Assembly: GCA_022484805.1 (NCBI GenBank)
Contig: JAKVKP010000001.1
Location: 124,001-188,000 of the forward strand
Direction of reading: 5' to 3'
Length of the DNA stretch: 64,000 bases
Origin: Streptococcaceae bacterium
Lineage (GTDB): Bacteria > Bacillota > Bacilli > Lactobacillales > Streptococcaceae
Shown here: one piece after another, positions 1-9,262 of the stretch
How positions within the stretch are numbered: position 1 is the stretch's first letter
How the letters are laid out: every line of letters starts with the position of its first letter
Notes under the pieces: generated by a model
Database searches by the model: none
What the model was told of the DNA's origin: nothing
What the model saw: only the letters and a program-made list of their open reading frames with translations
Translations under genes and position numbers: made by a program

Positions 1-377
1 TCCATAAAACAAGAGGCTAATCTGCCCAGTCCCCCGTTTCCAAGAGCCATATCCTTTTCAGTTTTCGCAATTTCATCAAATTCTAAGTCAAGAGATTGTA
101 TGCTATCTCTGACGGTTTCCAAAATACCTAAGTTTAATAAATTACTTTTTAACATTTTTCCTGGTAGAAATTCAATTGAAAAATAATAGGCAATCTTAAA
201 GCGCTCTAAGCTTCTTGCTTCACGTTCTTCACGCCAATTAGCAGAAATATAAGCCTTTACCGTTTCAGCTAATGCGATAAAAAGCTGTTCATTATTCGCA
301 TCACGTGTTTCAATTGCATAAGTCTCATGTAACGTCTTTTTAAAATCAGAAGTAAATTGTTCTTTTGTTAATTGCAT
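1..377 (-). CDS. glgP: glycogen/maltodextrin phosphorylase, N-terminal part (runs off the window)
   Basis: The first 125 codons of a GT35 phosphorylase, which releases glucose-1-phosphate from glycogen or maltodextrin in the cytoplasm. The ATG at 377 follows a near-perfect AGGAGGTT ribosome binding site (381-388). The translation contains the family blocks YYFSIEFLPGKML (about residues 67-79; usually YYLSMEFLMGR) and ALGNGGLGRLASCF near residue 115, part of the substrate/PLP domain entrance. The C-terminal PLP-lysine half lies outside the window. Whether it is the glycogen (glgP) or maltodextrin (malP) enzyme cannot be decided from this fragment. The 300 bases upstream (378-677) are AT-rich and hold the terminator of the next gene and presumably this gene's promoter; I saw no cre site there. 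Confidence 0.93.
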   Translation of the reverse strand, partial: MQLTKEQFTSDFKKTLHETYAIETRDANNEQLFIALAETVKAYISANWREEREARSLERFKIAYYFSIEFLPGKMLKSNLLNLGILETVRDSIQSLDLEFDEIAKTEKDMALGNGGLGRLASCFM

Positions 378-594
378 AATAACCTCCTAATAGATTGGCC
401 TTACAATTAGAATATTAGCATATTCCAAATTATTTTGCTTCATTTTATTATTATTTTTTAAAATCAATCTCCCTTCAGTCTACTGCTTTGAAGCATTTAA
501 ATGATTAATTTTTTTAATTAATTATTATTAATTATTTTGTTATTTTTTAGTAAAAAAATTATTTTACATCACTTTTAATCAATAAGCAAAAAAT

Positions 595-627
595 AAAAAG
601 TCATCTTAATAGATAAGATAACTTTTT
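595..627 (-). terminator. intrinsic terminator after the antiporter gene
   Basis: AAAAAGT and ACTTTTT arms, with inner ATCTT/AAGAT pairing and one mismatch, followed on the minus strand by a T-rich tail. It lies about 50 bases past the antiporter stop codon. Confidence 0.75.
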
Positions 628-677
628 ATTAATTAAACTAGTTACTAATATTAAATAAACAAACTAGCTAAGTTCAA

Positions 678-2753
678 TTAGCCTGAATGGTGTCTTAGAT
701 AATCAAAAAATTCATAAGGTAGATTATTATAATTATCCTTTAGTGAATAATTTTCAAGCTCATTCACATTTTGTCGCAGTTCCTTTGCTTGTAAATGAGT
801 AAATGACCCCTTCGCTTCATATTCAAAAATTAATTTCCGTTCAAGATAGTAACCACGCATCATTTCTTCAATATTAACAGGTCGATAACGCTGGATGACA
901 CGATCAATAAAGGAACGCTCATGCAATAATTCCGCCTGACGAATTCTTTCAGCCTGTAGATAATCAATTAGCTTCGGATCATAGACGCCTTCAAGATTTT
1001 CCAAAGCCTCCAGAACATATTCAGTATTATTTAAATAAACAAAACGTAATGATTTCTTTTGATCTTCCGTCAAATAAACGCGTTTTTGATCATAACCATC
1101 TGATATTTTCAATGTAACCAGTTGGTGTAAAAATGCACGTAATGCACGTTTGACAATGACAAGCGTAAAGGCAACTGTTGAAACAAACTTATGTACAATA
1201 AAACGTTCCATTTCCTTGATATATCTTTGATAAATTTTATAGCAGTCATCATCAATTTGTTTTTGTTTATAAATTTCTTCCAAGCCTTCAACTTCGATTC
1301 TCAAAATTAAGACACGTAGCTCATTAAAATCACTTTTCATCATGGAGCCTTCTTGGTCAACAATCAAATCTTGTATCCGACCACGATAGTTATCAATTGT
1401 TGCATACATCGCTTTCGGATCCTTGCGAGTTCTGGCTTCTTCTCCTAATAATTGAGCAACCTCTTCTAATAAAGCAATCTCCATAATATGATTACGCTTA
1501 GTTTCTTTTGCCTCAGATAATAAAGGTAAAACAATGACACCTACCAAAAAGCTAAGTAAAGTAACACCTGATACAATAAATAGCATCATTGAACGATGCC
1601 AAAAGATAAATTGACCTTCACTAAAGGTAGTGGGAGTCAATAAAATCGTTGCAATACTGACTGTCCCTTTAACGCCACTAAATGTCAGTAATAATATGTC
1701 ATTCATATATCGGCTAAATGGCTGTTTTCGCCGCCTGCTTGTTATTTTATAAAAAAGACTAATTAAAACAAATCGCGTACAAAATAAAACAATAGTTACA
1801 ATTACAATCGTTGAAAGTAAAAATAAATTAGAATAAGAGGGACTTTGTAAAGTTGGAATGACAATTCTTGACATCTCTAAACCAAATAGCACAAAGACTA
1901 CTGCATTTAAAATAAAGCCAATCATATTCCAAAATGAATTTGTGATGACATCAACCTTAGCATCAAAGAGGCTAATTTTTTTAAAGCGCGAACTTTGAGA
2001 AACGCCAGCAACAACTGCTGCAATAATACCAGAAACATGAAATTCTTCTGCGACAAAAAAAGAAACAAACGGCAATAAAAGTTCTAAAAGTAAATAGCCT
2101 GTTGAATCATGGGCATCCATTTCTTCTAACAATGTCGTCAAGCTTTTAGAAACCCAGGCTGTCAACAAACCAATCAATACACCACCAGCAACCGTTAACA
2201 ATAACTGCCATGTTGCATTAACAACAGAAAAATATCCGGTGGTCAATGTTGCAATTGCAAATTGAAAGGCGATGATACCTGATGCATCATTGACTAACCC
2301 CTCACCCTTTAAAATATTTTTAACACGTTTTGGAAATTCAAAGCGCGAGCCAACCGATTCTACGGCGACCGCGTCAGTTGGTCCTAATGCCGCGCCGACT
2401 GCAAAACAGGCTGCAAAAGGAATCGCGGGTAATAATTGATGAATCATTCCACCCATTACAAAAACAGAAACAAAAACAACTGGAATTACTAAGTAAAAGA
2501 CAATCTTCCAGTGTTTGAGGATAAAGGAGATATCAGCTATTTCAGCATCCCTAAATAATAAGGGAGCGATAATCAATGCTAAGAAAATCTCAGAATCCAT
2601 GTGAATGACGTCTCCAGCGCCTAACATACCAAGAATAACACCAAATATAATTTGGATTAGTGGCAAAGGAATTTTCGGAAAAACCTTATTTAAAACATTT
2701 GAAAAGAGAATTGTGATAAAAAAAATAATTAAATATAAAATTAAATGTGCCAT
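678..2753 (-). CDS. Na+/H+ antiporter, CPA1 (NhaP/NHE-like) family
   Basis: A 691-residue membrane protein that exchanges Na+ (or K+) for protons in pH and salt homeostasis. Residues 1 to about 410 are a dozen hydrophobic segments. The CPA1 signatures are visible: GPTDAVAVESVG (about 125-136) and the ion-binding Asn-Asp pair in GEGLVNDASG (about 150-159). The last 280 residues are a charged, helical cytosolic domain of the kind that regulates CPA1 carriers. The start ATG at 2753 has a GGAAGGGG ribosome site. The gene stands alone between two terminators, so it is probably monocistronic. Ion specificity cannot be read from sequence. Confidence 0.88.
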   Translation of the reverse strand: MAHLILYLIIFFITILFSNVLNKVFPKIPLPLIQIIFGVILGMLGAGDVIHMDSEIFLALIIAPLLFRDAEIADISFILKHWKIVFYLVIPVVFVSVFVMGGMIHQLLPAIPFAACFAVGAALGPTDAVAVESVGSRFEFPKRVKNILKGEGLVNDASGIIAFQFAIATLTTGYFSVVNATWQLLLTVAGGVLIGLLTAWVSKSLTTLLEEMDAHDSTGYLLLELLLPFVSFFVAEEFHVSGIIAAVVAGVSQSSRFKKISLFDAKVDVITNSFWNMIGFILNAVVFVLFGLEMSRIVIPTLQSPSYSNLFLLSTIVIVTIVLFCTRFVLISLFYKITSRRRKQPFSRYMNDILLLTFSGVKGTVSIATILLTPTTFSEGQFIFWHRSMMLFIVSGVTLLSFLVGVIVLPLLSEAKETKRNHIMEIALLEEVAQLLGEEARTRKDPKAMYATIDNYRGRIQDLIVDQEGSMMKSDFNELRVLILRIEVEGLEEIYKQKQIDDDCYKIYQRYIKEMERFIVHKFVSTVAFTLVIVKRALRAFLHQLVTLKISDGYDQKRVYLTEDQKKSLRFVYLNNTEYVLEALENLEGVYDPKLIDYLQAERIRQAELLHERSFIDRVIQRYRPVNIEEMMRGYYLERKLIFEYEAKGSFTHLQAKELRQNVNELENYSLKDNYNNLPYEFFDYLRHHSG

Positions 2754-2817
2754 TTTATCCCCTTCCCATTCAATTATTATAAAAAAAATAAATAACGATT
2801 ATTATTTATAAAAATTG

Positions 2818-2864
2818 AAAAATCATGGTAATCCAATAAATGCTTTAGAGAATACCACGATTTT
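2818..2864 (-). terminator. intrinsic terminator after the two small genes
   Basis: AAATC-TGGTA pairs with TACCA-GATTT with one internal mismatch. The minus strand continues into a T-rich run (GATTTTTCAATTTTT). It lies 40 bases past the stop of the gene at 2905. Confidence 0.7.
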
Positions 2865-2904
2865 ATCAACAGCTATTAGACCAGTTAACAATAAAAATTG
2901 CTAA

Positions 2905-3222
2905 TCATTTACCATATTTCTGCCTAAAGATTGCCTTTTTTTGCTCAATTCTACTCAATAAAACATGTTCTTCATTATTTTTGCCTTCCAAACCGCATTG
3001 AATTCGTTTTGCCTCAAGTCGACACATTTCACGTTTCATTCGCTCTTTATCACGCGCTGAAATTGTCATTGTATCAAATAACTGCCTACGCTTAGCCAGT
3101 TTCTCTTGAGCCTCTTTGGAAAGCTGATTTTCCGACTCATGCCTTTTTTCCAAATACTGTCCCTTAAGTTTTTCAATATAGCGTGAAAATTCGCCACCGT
3201 TTCTAGGAATTTCAGTACCCAT
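2905..3222 (-). CDS. uncharacterised small charged protein
   Basis: A 105-residue protein I do not recognise. It is very rich in Lys, Arg and Glu, has no hydrophobic segment, and looks mostly alpha-helical (long runs such as KEAQEKLAKRRQLF and SRIEQKKAIFRQKY), so a coiled-coil or nucleic-acid-associated protein is possible. I place the start at the ATG at 3222, which has an AAGGAAGG ribosome site 8 bases upstream; a longer reading from 3243 would make the gene overlap its upstream neighbour by 4 bases. It forms a two-gene unit with the 78-residue gene before it and ends at a terminator. Function unknown. Confidence 0.6.
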   Translation of the reverse strand: MGTEIPRNGGEFSRYIEKLKGQYLEKRHESENQLSKEAQEKLAKRRQLFDTMTISARDKERMKREMCRLEAKRIQCGLEGKNNEEHVLLSRIEQKKAIFRQKYGK

Positions 3223-3239
3223 ATGCATTGCCTTCCTTC

Positions 3240-3476
3240 TCATTTTTCAAAATAACGTTGATTCAAATCCGCTAATATCTCTTGGTATAGCCCAGCAGCT
3301 TTTGGTAATTCTGTCTTTTCGGAGCCATCATCATAGTAAAAGCATTCATCAATTATAATTTGGTTGTCCCTTTGATTGAAGCGAATATGCATATTATCGA
3401 TGCCTTGCATGTAGGCCTTTCCTTTTTCTGTTCCAGTCGGCATCGTAATCCGATCAACTTTTATACCTAAAAACAT
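3240..3476 (-). CDS. uncharacterised small protein
   Basis: A 78-residue acidic protein, not recognised. It has no signal peptide or membrane segment. The predicted pattern is several short strands (IRFNQRDNQIIIDECFYYDD) and a C-terminal helix. The start ATG at 3476 has GGAGAAGG upstream. It lies 73 bases downstream of folC on the same strand with no terminator between them, and just upstream of another unknown gene, so all three may be cotranscribed. Nothing in the sequence ties it to folate metabolism beyond that position. Confidence 0.6.
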   Translation of the reverse strand: MFLGIKVDRITMPTGTEKGKAYMQGIDNMHIRFNQRDNQIIIDECFYYDDGSEKTELPKAAGLYQEILADLNQRYFEK

Positions 3477-3549
3477 TTTTATTCCTTCTCCATTAATTAA
3501 TACTCAAATTATAAGCCATCTATCGATTTGGAGCAAGTCGTTTATTTTA

Positions 3550-4788
3550 TCATTCTAATAATGCTGCCCTGACCTGTGAAAGAAAATATAAAGAACCTGT
3601 TATCAAATATAAATCTTCTTTTGTTCTCGGTTGCGCAATATATTGATGCCAATCCTTGATAATTCTGACTTCATCAGTTAGCTCGATTTGAGTTAATTCA
3701 ATTGCATTTGGATAATCAAAGGTTGTGACTGATAAATCAACATTAGAAATACTTAGTAATTGACGTATCATTTGCTGATAATCCTTTGTTTGAATTGCTG
3801 AAAATAAAATATGAACCTGTCGAGAATCAGTTTTAAATTCATCAACCAGTCGTCGAATCGCATGGGGATTATGGGCGCCATCCAGAATAAAATCACCAAT
3901 TTTCTCCATCCTAGCAGGCCAATAAGCATTATTTAAGCCAGATTGAATTTTTTGATTATCGATTAATAATTCTAATTCAGAGGCGATAAATTCAAAAGTT
4001 GCTAGCGCGACAGCTGCATTATCCATTTGATAACTACCCGATAAGGCAAGCCGAAAATCAGCAGTGATTTTAGGACTATAGTAGCTAATCTCTTGTTTTG
4101 CTTTAGGTGTAAAACGATAGTCAAGCGACATTTCAATCACATGACTTTGATTTTCATCTGCCACTTCTTTAATTACTGACTTTGCCTCATCAGTAATTTG
4201 ACCAATCACAACTGGCCGCAATTTCTTAATAATACCAGCCTTTTGGAAGGCAATTGATTCAATTGAATCACCAAGAATATCTTGGTGATCTAAACCAATA
4301 GTAGTAATTACCGAAATTAAAGGAGTTATCACATTAGTCGAATCAAGCAAGCCGCCTAAGCCAACCTCAATAATTGCAATATCAACTGCTTCATTTTTAA
4401 AATAATAAAAGCCGATTGCGGTTAAAACTTCAAACTCTGTAATACCAGCTAGTAATTCATTTTGGTCCATTTCTTCAACAATTTGTCGTATTGTTTCAAC
4501 AATCTGGTCTAGCTCAGCATTCGAAATAAATTGGCCATTGATTGCAATACGTTCATTAAAAGACTCAATATAAGGTGAGGTAAAAGTCCCAACCTTTAAA
4601 TCATATGCCATTAAAATTTGCCTTAAAAAAGCAACTGTCGAGCCTTTGCCATTAGTTCCTGCAATATGGACCATTTTTAGCTTTTTTTCTGGATTACCCA
4701 AACGTTTTAATAAATACTCAATCCGAGTTAAACCAGGTCGCGCTCCAAATTTTAATCGACTGTGTATCCAATCAATACTCGCTGTCAT
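3550..4788 (-). CDS. folC: folylpolyglutamate synthase / dihydrofolate synthase
   Basis: A 412-residue Mur-ligase-superfamily enzyme. It adds glutamate to folates with ATP, and in organisms making folate de novo also to dihydropteroate. The P-loop is HIAGTNGKGSTVAF (about residues 41-54), followed by the family's GTFTSPYIESFNERI, then GLDHQDILGDS in the central domain and the ADP-contacting DGAHNPHAIR (about 311-320). The length is typical. The start ATG at 4788 has GAGGAT upstream. The gene follows the amino acid ABC transporter at a distance of about 120 bases. No other folate genes are in the window, so synthase versus bifunctional activity is not settled here. Confidence 0.93.
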   Translation of the reverse strand: MTASIDWIHSRLKFGARPGLTRIEYLLKRLGNPEKKLKMVHIAGTNGKGSTVAFLRQILMAYDLKVGTFTSPYIESFNERIAINGQFISNAELDQIVETIRQIVEEMDQNELLAGITEFEVLTAIGFYYFKNEAVDIAIIEVGLGGLLDSTNVITPLISVITTIGLDHQDILGDSIESIAFQKAGIIKKLRPVVIGQITDEAKSVIKEVADENQSHVIEMSLDYRFTPKAKQEISYYSPKITADFRLALSGSYQMDNAAVALATFEFIASELELLIDNQKIQSGLNNAYWPARMEKIGDFILDGAHNPHAIRRLVDEFKTDSRQVHILFSAIQTKDYQQMIRQLLSISNVDLSVTTFDYPNAIELTQIELTDEVRIIKDWHQYIAQPRTKEDLYLITGSLYFLSQVRAALLE

Positions 4789-4910
4789 TTATTATATCCT
4801 CTTCATAAAAACGTACCTTTTAAAAACAAATATGTTTTTATAATCAGTCAACCCTAATTATAAAATAACAATATTCCAACATCATTAAAAAGTCATTTCA
4901 AAATTATTTT

Positions 4911-5645
4911 TTATAATACTTTAGATAAAAAATCCTTAGTTCTCGCCTCTCGCGTTTGCTCAAAGACCGCTGTTGGTGTTCCTTCCTCAACGACCACACC
5001 ACCATCAATAAATAAAACTCGATCCGCCACTTCTTTAGCAAATCCCATTTCATGTGTAACGATAATCATGGTCATACCTTCTTTAGCTAAATCCTTCATA
5101 ACCTGAAGTACCTCGCCAACCATTTCTGGATCTAAGGCCGATGTTGGTTCGTCAAATAGCATCACATCTGGCTGCATCGCAAGAGCACGTGCAATAGCAA
5201 TTCGCTGCTGTTGACCTCCAGAAAGGCTTTGCGGATAAGCAGTTGCTTTTTCCTTTAAACCAACTTTTTCAAGTAGACTATAAGCCAAAGCTTCAGCTTG
5301 ATCTTTCGCCATCTTCTTAACCTTAATTGGTGAGAGCGTGATGTTATCTATCACATTCATATTTGGAAATAAATTGAATTGTTGAAATACCATACCAACT
5401 TTTTCACGCATTTTAAAAATATCATTCTTAGGATTTGTAATATCTGTCGTTTCAAAGAAAATTGCACCCTTAGTTGGCGTTTCTAGTAAATTTAAAGAAC
5501 GTAAAAAGGTACTTTTCCCACTGCCAGAAGGGCCAATCATTACGACAACCTCTCCTCGCTCAATCTCCGTTGATATCCCCTTTAAAACCTCATTTTTACC
5601 GAAATATTTATGCAGGTTTTCAACTTTGTAAATTGCATCTACCAT
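4911..5645 (-). CDS. polar amino acid ABC transporter, ATP-binding protein
   Basis: A 244-residue ATPase of the GlnQ/HisP type that powers uptake of a polar amino acid. Walker A is GPSGSGKST (about residues 38-46), the Q-loop lies in [12 protein letters not shown], the signature is [15 protein letters not shown], and Walker [15 protein letters not shown] is followed by the switch His in IVTHEMGF. The start codon overlaps the stop of the permease gene (TAATG at 5647-5643), which indicates translational coupling and a 1:1 complex. The substrate (glutamine, histidine, arginine or cystine) cannot be told from the ATPase. Confidence 0.93.
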   Translation of the reverse strand: MVDAIYKVENLHKYFGKNEVLKGISTEIERGEVVVMIGPSGSGKSTFLRSLNLLETPTKGAIFFETTDITNPKNDIFKMREKVGMVFQQFNLFPNMNVIDNITLSPIKVKKMAKDQAEALAYSLLEKVGLKEKATAYPQSLSGGQQQRIAIARALAMQPDVMLFDEPTSALDPEMVGEVLQVMKDLAKEGMTMIIVTHEMGFAKEVADRVLFIDGGVVVEEGTPTAVFEQTREARTKDFLSKVL

Positions 5646-6328
5646 TATCTTTGATACCCCCGTCCTAAACGTTTTTCACCCAGACCAATCAATCTCGTTG
5701 TCACAAAAGTCAAAATGAAATAAAGAATACAAACAAAGAAAAGAGGTCCGATTTGGTTATAGGAAGCATTCATTACCGTTTGCGTACCGTTGTATAACTC
5801 CATTACACCAATTGTTGAAAGCAATGAAGAATCCTTGATAATCACCACAAATTCATTACCTAATGCTGGTAAAATATTACGAATTGCCTGTGGTAAAATA
5901 ACATAACGTAAAGTTAAATTTGGCTTTAAGCCAAGCGAATATGCCGCCTCAGTCTGTCCTTTATTTATTGATAAAATACCACCACGAATTATTTCAGCCA
6001 CATAAGCACCACTATTCATTGCCATTACTAGAATACCGGGCACTAAGCGGTCTAAACCAACACTTAAAATGCCAAAATGAACTGTTGGCAACGAAACCTT
6101 GGTCAAAACAAAGGCAAACATAATTTGGACTACCATCGGTGTACCCCGAAAAAATTCAATATAAACATTAGCAATTGCTTTTAAAATAAAGTTTTTTGAT
6201 AACTTCATCAAGGCTAAAATAACGCCAAAAATTGTACCGAAGCTTACAACTAAGATTGAAATAATGACTGTAAAAACGAGTCCATCGGTAAAGTATGGCA
6301 AATACTTAGGTAAAAAATCAAAACTCAT
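5645..6328 (-). CDS. polar amino acid ABC transporter, permease
   Basis: A 227-residue permease of the HisM/GlnP family with about five membrane segments. The EAA loop that docks on the ATPase is present ([27 protein letters not shown], of which the core is EAAYSLGL). The N-terminal motif [13 protein letters not shown] is typical of amino acid exporters/importers of this family. It has a GGAG-type ribosome site and is translationally coupled to the ATPase. Although the binding-protein gene lies just upstream, an intrinsic terminator (6487-6516) separates them, and the permease has its own promoter with a CodY-like box. Confidence 0.92.
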   Translation of the reverse strand: MSFDFLPKYLPYFTDGLVFTVIISILVVSFGTIFGVILALMKLSKNFILKAIANVYIEFFRGTPMVVQIMFAFVLTKVSLPTVHFGILSVGLDRLVPGILVMAMNSGAYVAEIIRGGILSINKGQTEAAYSLGLKPNLTLRYVILPQAIRNILPALGNEFVVIIKDSSLLSTIGVMELYNGTQTVMNASYNQIGPLFFVCILYFILTFVTTRLIGLGEKRLGRGYQR

Positions 6329-6385
6329 AGTTTTCTCCTTAAATTTAAATCAGTATTTGAACAAAATTTGTATTAATAAATTGCT

Positions 6386-6400
6386 CATTATCTGAAAATT
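6386..6400 (-). promoter_or_regulatory. CodY-like box before the permease gene
   Basis: The minus strand reads AATTTTCAGATAATG, which matches the CodY consensus AATTTTCWGAAAATT at 13 of 15 positions. It lies directly downstream of a TATACT element, at about +4 to +18, and about 58 bases before the permease start. This is a position from which CodY would repress. Binding is inferred. Confidence 0.5.
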
Positions 6401-6410
6401 CATATCTTTT

Positions 6411-6441
6411 AGTATAACATATTTCTCTTAGCAATTGACAA
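6411..6441 (-). promoter_or_regulatory. extended -10 promoter for permease-ATPase genes
   Basis: On the minus strand TGTTATACT (6419-6411) forms an extended -10. A TTGTCA (6441-6436) lies 19 bases upstream as a weak -35. It sits between the binding-protein terminator and the permease start. Confidence 0.55.
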
Positions 6442-6486
6442 TGAACTGGGAACATGAACACAGAACAATTATTCAATTAATACAAA

Positions 6487-6516
6487 AAAAACAGTCATCT
6501 ATAAGATAACTGTTTT
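6487..6516 (-). terminator. intrinsic terminator after the binding-protein gene
   Basis: AAAACAGT and ACTGTTTT arms with inner ATCT/AGAT pairing. The minus strand continues as TTTTTTTTG. It lies 15 bases past the stop of the binding-protein gene. Confidence 0.85.
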
Positions 6517-6530
6517 GATACGGAGAAGCA

Positions 6531-7361
6531 TTAATCATTTTGTGATTGTGATAATTCAAAATTCTTTTGGATTAACTCATCAATTTCACCTGAATCTTTC
6601 AATTCTTTAATGACTGCATCAATCTCTGTTTTTAATTTACCAGAATTTTTAGGTAAGGCAATCGCATAAGCATCATCTTCAGATGATTTCAATTCAATAT
6701 CCGCAATTGCTAAATCATCATTATTGGCAACATATGCCTTGGCAATTGGTTCTTCCAAGACTAAACCAGAAATTTTATCATTTTTCAATTCGTTAATCAA
6801 AGCAGGAATCTTAGCAATTGAAATCAGATTGGCATCTTTTATTTGATCTGTAACGACACCTTCTTGAATAGAGCCTTTTTGTGCACCGACATCCTCACCC
6901 TTAAGGTCAGCAATTTTTTTATAATTTGCTAATTCTGATTTTTTAATAACAACTTTATTTACTGATTCATAGTAGGTTGTTGAGAAATCAAAGATTTTTT
7001 TACGCTCTGGCTGTGCTGAAATACCAGAAATCGCAATATCTGATTTACCAGCTTGCAGCGAGGTTAAAACTGTATTGAAATCAGAATTTTGAATTTCTAA
7101 AGTCAGACCAAGCTTGTCTGCAATTTTTTGTGCTAAGTCAATATCCGATCCAACAATTTGATTTTGACCATCTTTTAAAATTTGAAACTCAAAGGGTGGA
7201 AAATCTGCGGAGGTTGCAACTGTTAATTTGCCATCTTTTTTAACTGCCTCTAGTGCAGTTGTGTCATCACTAGATACTTTTTTGTCACTAGAACTACCAC
7301 AACCAGCTAATCCGATTGTAATTGTTGCAACCATCAAAGCACCAAAAACTAATTTTTTCAT
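6531..7361 (-). CDS. amino acid ABC transporter, substrate-binding lipoprotein
   Basis: A 276-residue extracytoplasmic binding protein of SBP family 3. The N-terminus is a lipoprotein signal with lipobox LAGC (Cys21), so it is anchored to the outer face of the membrane. The family motif VATSADFPPFEF (about 48-59) precedes VGSDIDLAQKIADKLGL and SGISAQPERKKIFDFS, the ligand-binding lobe. The gene is transcribed from its own TTGACA promoter and closed by a terminator, so it can be made in excess over the downstream permease and ATPase, as is common for binding proteins. Ligand not determined. Confidence 0.92.
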   Translation of the reverse strand: MKKLVFGALMVATITIGLAGCGSSSDKKVSSDDTTALEAVKKDGKLTVATSADFPPFEFQILKDGQNQIVGSDIDLAQKIADKLGLTLEIQNSDFNTVLTSLQAGKSDIAISGISAQPERKKIFDFSTTYYESVNKVVIKKSELANYKKIADLKGEDVGAQKGSIQEGVVTDQIKDANLISIAKIPALINELKNDKISGLVLEEPIAKAYVANNDDLAIADIELKSSEDDAYAIALPKNSGKLKTEIDAVIKELKDSGEIDELIQKNFELSQSQND

Positions 7362-7430
7362 TTTATTAACTCCTTATTCCCAAATTTATAAATATCAATC
7401 AAAAAATACCAGTATTTATTGAATAATTAG

Positions 7431-7459
7431 ATTGTAACATAATGATTGACTATGTCAAT
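7431..7459 (-). promoter_or_regulatory. promoter of the binding-protein gene with a dyad over the -35
   Basis: On the minus strand TTGACA (7458-7453) and TACAAT (7436-7431) are spaced by 16 bases. The -35 lies inside a perfect 15-base dyad, ATTGACTATGTCAAT (7445-7459), which could be an operator. It fits neither the GlnR consensus nor the FabT spacing. Confidence 0.6.
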
Positions 7460-7479
7460 TTGAAAATTATAAATATGCA

Positions 7480-7509
7480 AAAAAGACTAGGTAATCACCT
7501 AATCTTTTT
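7480..7509 (-). terminator. intrinsic terminator of the fab-acc operon
   Basis: AAAAAGA-TAGGT pairs with ACCTA-TCTTTTT with one mismatch and an AATC loop. It lies about 85 bases past the accA stop. The arms are A/T symmetric, so it may work in both directions. Confidence 0.75.
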
Positions 7510-7592
7510 ATAATATTCATAAAAACAACCTTAAAACGAATATAAAATAAAATTAATGAATAATAATTCAGTGGTTTTAAAATAACCATCTA

Positions 7593-8378
7593 TTAAAATT
7601 TTCTAAATCGTGCATATCGCTGCTCTTTTAAAGCCTCCGCAGATAATAATGATAATTCAGTTAATTTTTCAGCTAAACCTTTTTTTAATATGTTTAAGCT
7701 CTTACTTACTGGTAAATTTTCACCTTTTAATGTTTCAGGAATTATTTTATCAATGACCTTCATTTCAAGCAAATCAGTAGCAGTAATTTTCATCAATTGC
7801 GCCGCTTCATTTGCCCTTGAACCGTCTTTCCACAAAATTGAAGCAAAGCCTTCGGGTGAAAGAATTGCATACATCGCATGTTCAAACATCCACACTTCAT
7901 TACCTACCGCTAAGGCAAGTGCACCACCAGATCCACCTTCACCAATGATGACAGAAATAATCGGCACAGACAGGTCAGACATTGCCATCAAATTACGGGA
8001 GATAGCCTCCCCTTGTCCACGTTCTTCAGCACCGATACCTGAATAAGCACCCGCTGTATTAATAAAAGTGATGACTGGACGATTAAATTTTTCAGCCTGT
8101 TTCATTAACCGCAAAGCTTTTCGATAGCCTTCTGGATGTGGTTGTCCAAAATTACGATCCAAATTATCCTGCAGATTAATACCCTTTTGGATACCGATAA
8201 CAGTCACTGGCTTTTGCTCTAATTTTGCAATACCTCCGACAATTGCTAAATCATCTGCAAAATTGCGGTCGCCGTGAAATTCAATAAAATCTGTGAAAAT
8301 TGTATTAATAATATCAAGTGTTGAAAAACGATCCTGACTTCTCGCTATTTTAATAATTTCATCTGCTTTTTTAATCAT
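7593..8378 (-). CDS. accA: acetyl-CoA carboxylase, carboxyltransferase alpha subunit
   Basis: A 261-residue subunit that with AccD moves the carboxyl group from carboxybiotin to acetyl-CoA, giving malonyl-CoA. Crotonase-fold motifs are clear: [10 protein letters not shown] (about 34-43), [20 protein letters not shown] (about 107-126) and [16 protein letters not shown] (about 143-158), the oxyanion and CoA site. It is shorter than the E. coli protein (about 319 residues) because the N-terminal helical extension is missing, as usual in streptococci and lactococci. The start overlaps the end of accD by 8 bases. It is the last gene of the fab operon. Confidence 0.96.
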   Translation of the reverse strand: MIKKADEIIKIARSQDRFSTLDIINTIFTDFIEFHGDRNFADDLAIVGGIAKLEQKPVTVIGIQKGINLQDNLDRNFGQPHPEGYRKALRLMKQAEKFNRPVITFINTAGAYSGIGAEERGQGEAISRNLMAMSDLSVPIISVIIGEGGSGGALALAVGNEVWMFEHAMYAILSPEGFASILWKDGSRANEAAQLMKITATDLLEMKVIDKIIPETLKGENLPVSKSLNILKKGLAEKLTELSLLSAEALKEQRYARFRKF

Positions 8379-9234
8379 TTGTCACCTCTAGATGAATCGA
8401 TAAGACTTGCGCAATCGTTTCTTTCATTTTTTCACGTTTGACAATTGCATCAACAAAACCATGAGTTAACAGAAACTCTGATTTTTGAAAATCCTCTGGT
8501 AATTGTGTGCGCATTGTTTGTTCAATCACTCGTCGCCCCGCAAAACCGACTAAAGTCTGTGGCTCGGCCAAAATGATATCACCCTCCATTGCAAAGCTCG
8601 CTGTCACACCACCAGTTGTGGGATCCGTCAAAACAGTCAAATATAAAAGTCCCTCGTTTGAATGTCTTTTTACCGCAGCTGAAATCTTCGCCATCTGCAT
8701 TAGAGACATGATTCCCTCTTGCATTCTAGCACCACCTGATGCTGTGAATAAAATAACAGGTAGATGATTCTTCAGGGCATATTCAAATAGTCGAGTAATT
8801 TTTTCGCCAACCACTGTTCCCATTGATGCCATAATAAAATTAGAATCCATAATTCCAAGCGCAACTTCAAATTGATTAATTTTTGCACGGCCAGTTAAAA
8901 CAGCTTCATCTAAACCCGTTTTTGCTTTTATTGCCTCAAGTTTTTCTATATATTTTGGAAAATCAAGCGGGTCTTCTGTTTGAATTCCTGTGAACAATTC
9001 TTCAAATTCGTCAGCAATTAATGAAAGACGTTCCTTCGCAGTAATTCTAAAATTATAATGACAGCTTGGACAAATCATATGACAGCCCAAATCCTTTGTA
9101 TAAATCATCGCTTTACAATTTGGACATTTCGCCCAGCTTTGATCTGGTACCTCGGGTGCTTTATTAACTGCCGAATTGACGGTTTTATTTGGATTAATGC
9201 GGATATATTTTTTCTTTTTGCTAAATAAAGCCAT
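8371..9234 (-). CDS. accD: acetyl-CoA carboxylase, carboxyltransferase beta subunit
   Basis: A 287-residue partner of AccA. A four-cysteine zinc ribbon is present at about residues 37-58 (CPNC and CPSC), which is the nucleic-acid/acyl contact module of AccD. It is followed by the crotonase domain with [12 protein letters not shown] (about 164-175) and [12 protein letters not shown] (about 202-213). The start ATG at 9234 has GGAGG upstream. It lies 28 bases after accC and overlaps accA by 8 bases, fitting equimolar production of the alpha2-beta2 carboxyltransferase. Confidence 0.96.
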   Translation of the reverse strand: MALFSKKKKYIRINPNKTVNSAVNKAPEVPDQSWAKCPNCKAMIYTKDLGCHMICPSCHYNFRITAKERLSLIADEFEELFTGIQTEDPLDFPKYIEKLEAIKAKTGLDEAVLTGRAKINQFEVALGIMDSNFIMASMGTVVGEKITRLFEYALKNHLPVILFTASGGARMQEGIMSLMQMAKISAAVKRHSNEGLLYLTVLTDPTTGGVTASFAMEGDIILAEPQTLVGFAGRRVIEQTMRTQLPEDFQKSEFLLTHGFVDAIVKREKMKETIAQVLSIHLEVTND

Positions 9235-9262
9235 TTATGCCTCCCAATTTTTTAAAGCTTTC

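Noticed and set aside
4806-4842. ATAAAAAC/GTTTTTAT inverted repeat upstream of folC
   Set aside because: The stem is A/T only with a long loop and lacks a T-run on the coding strand, so it is not safe as a terminator.
7572-7588. TGGTT/AACCA hairpin right after accA
   Set aside because: Too short, and the stronger terminator at 7480-7509 explains the end of the operon.
7690-8046. 118-codon plus-strand frame inside accA
   Set aside because: Antisense shadow of a clear accA gene; proline- and serine-rich translation without family features.
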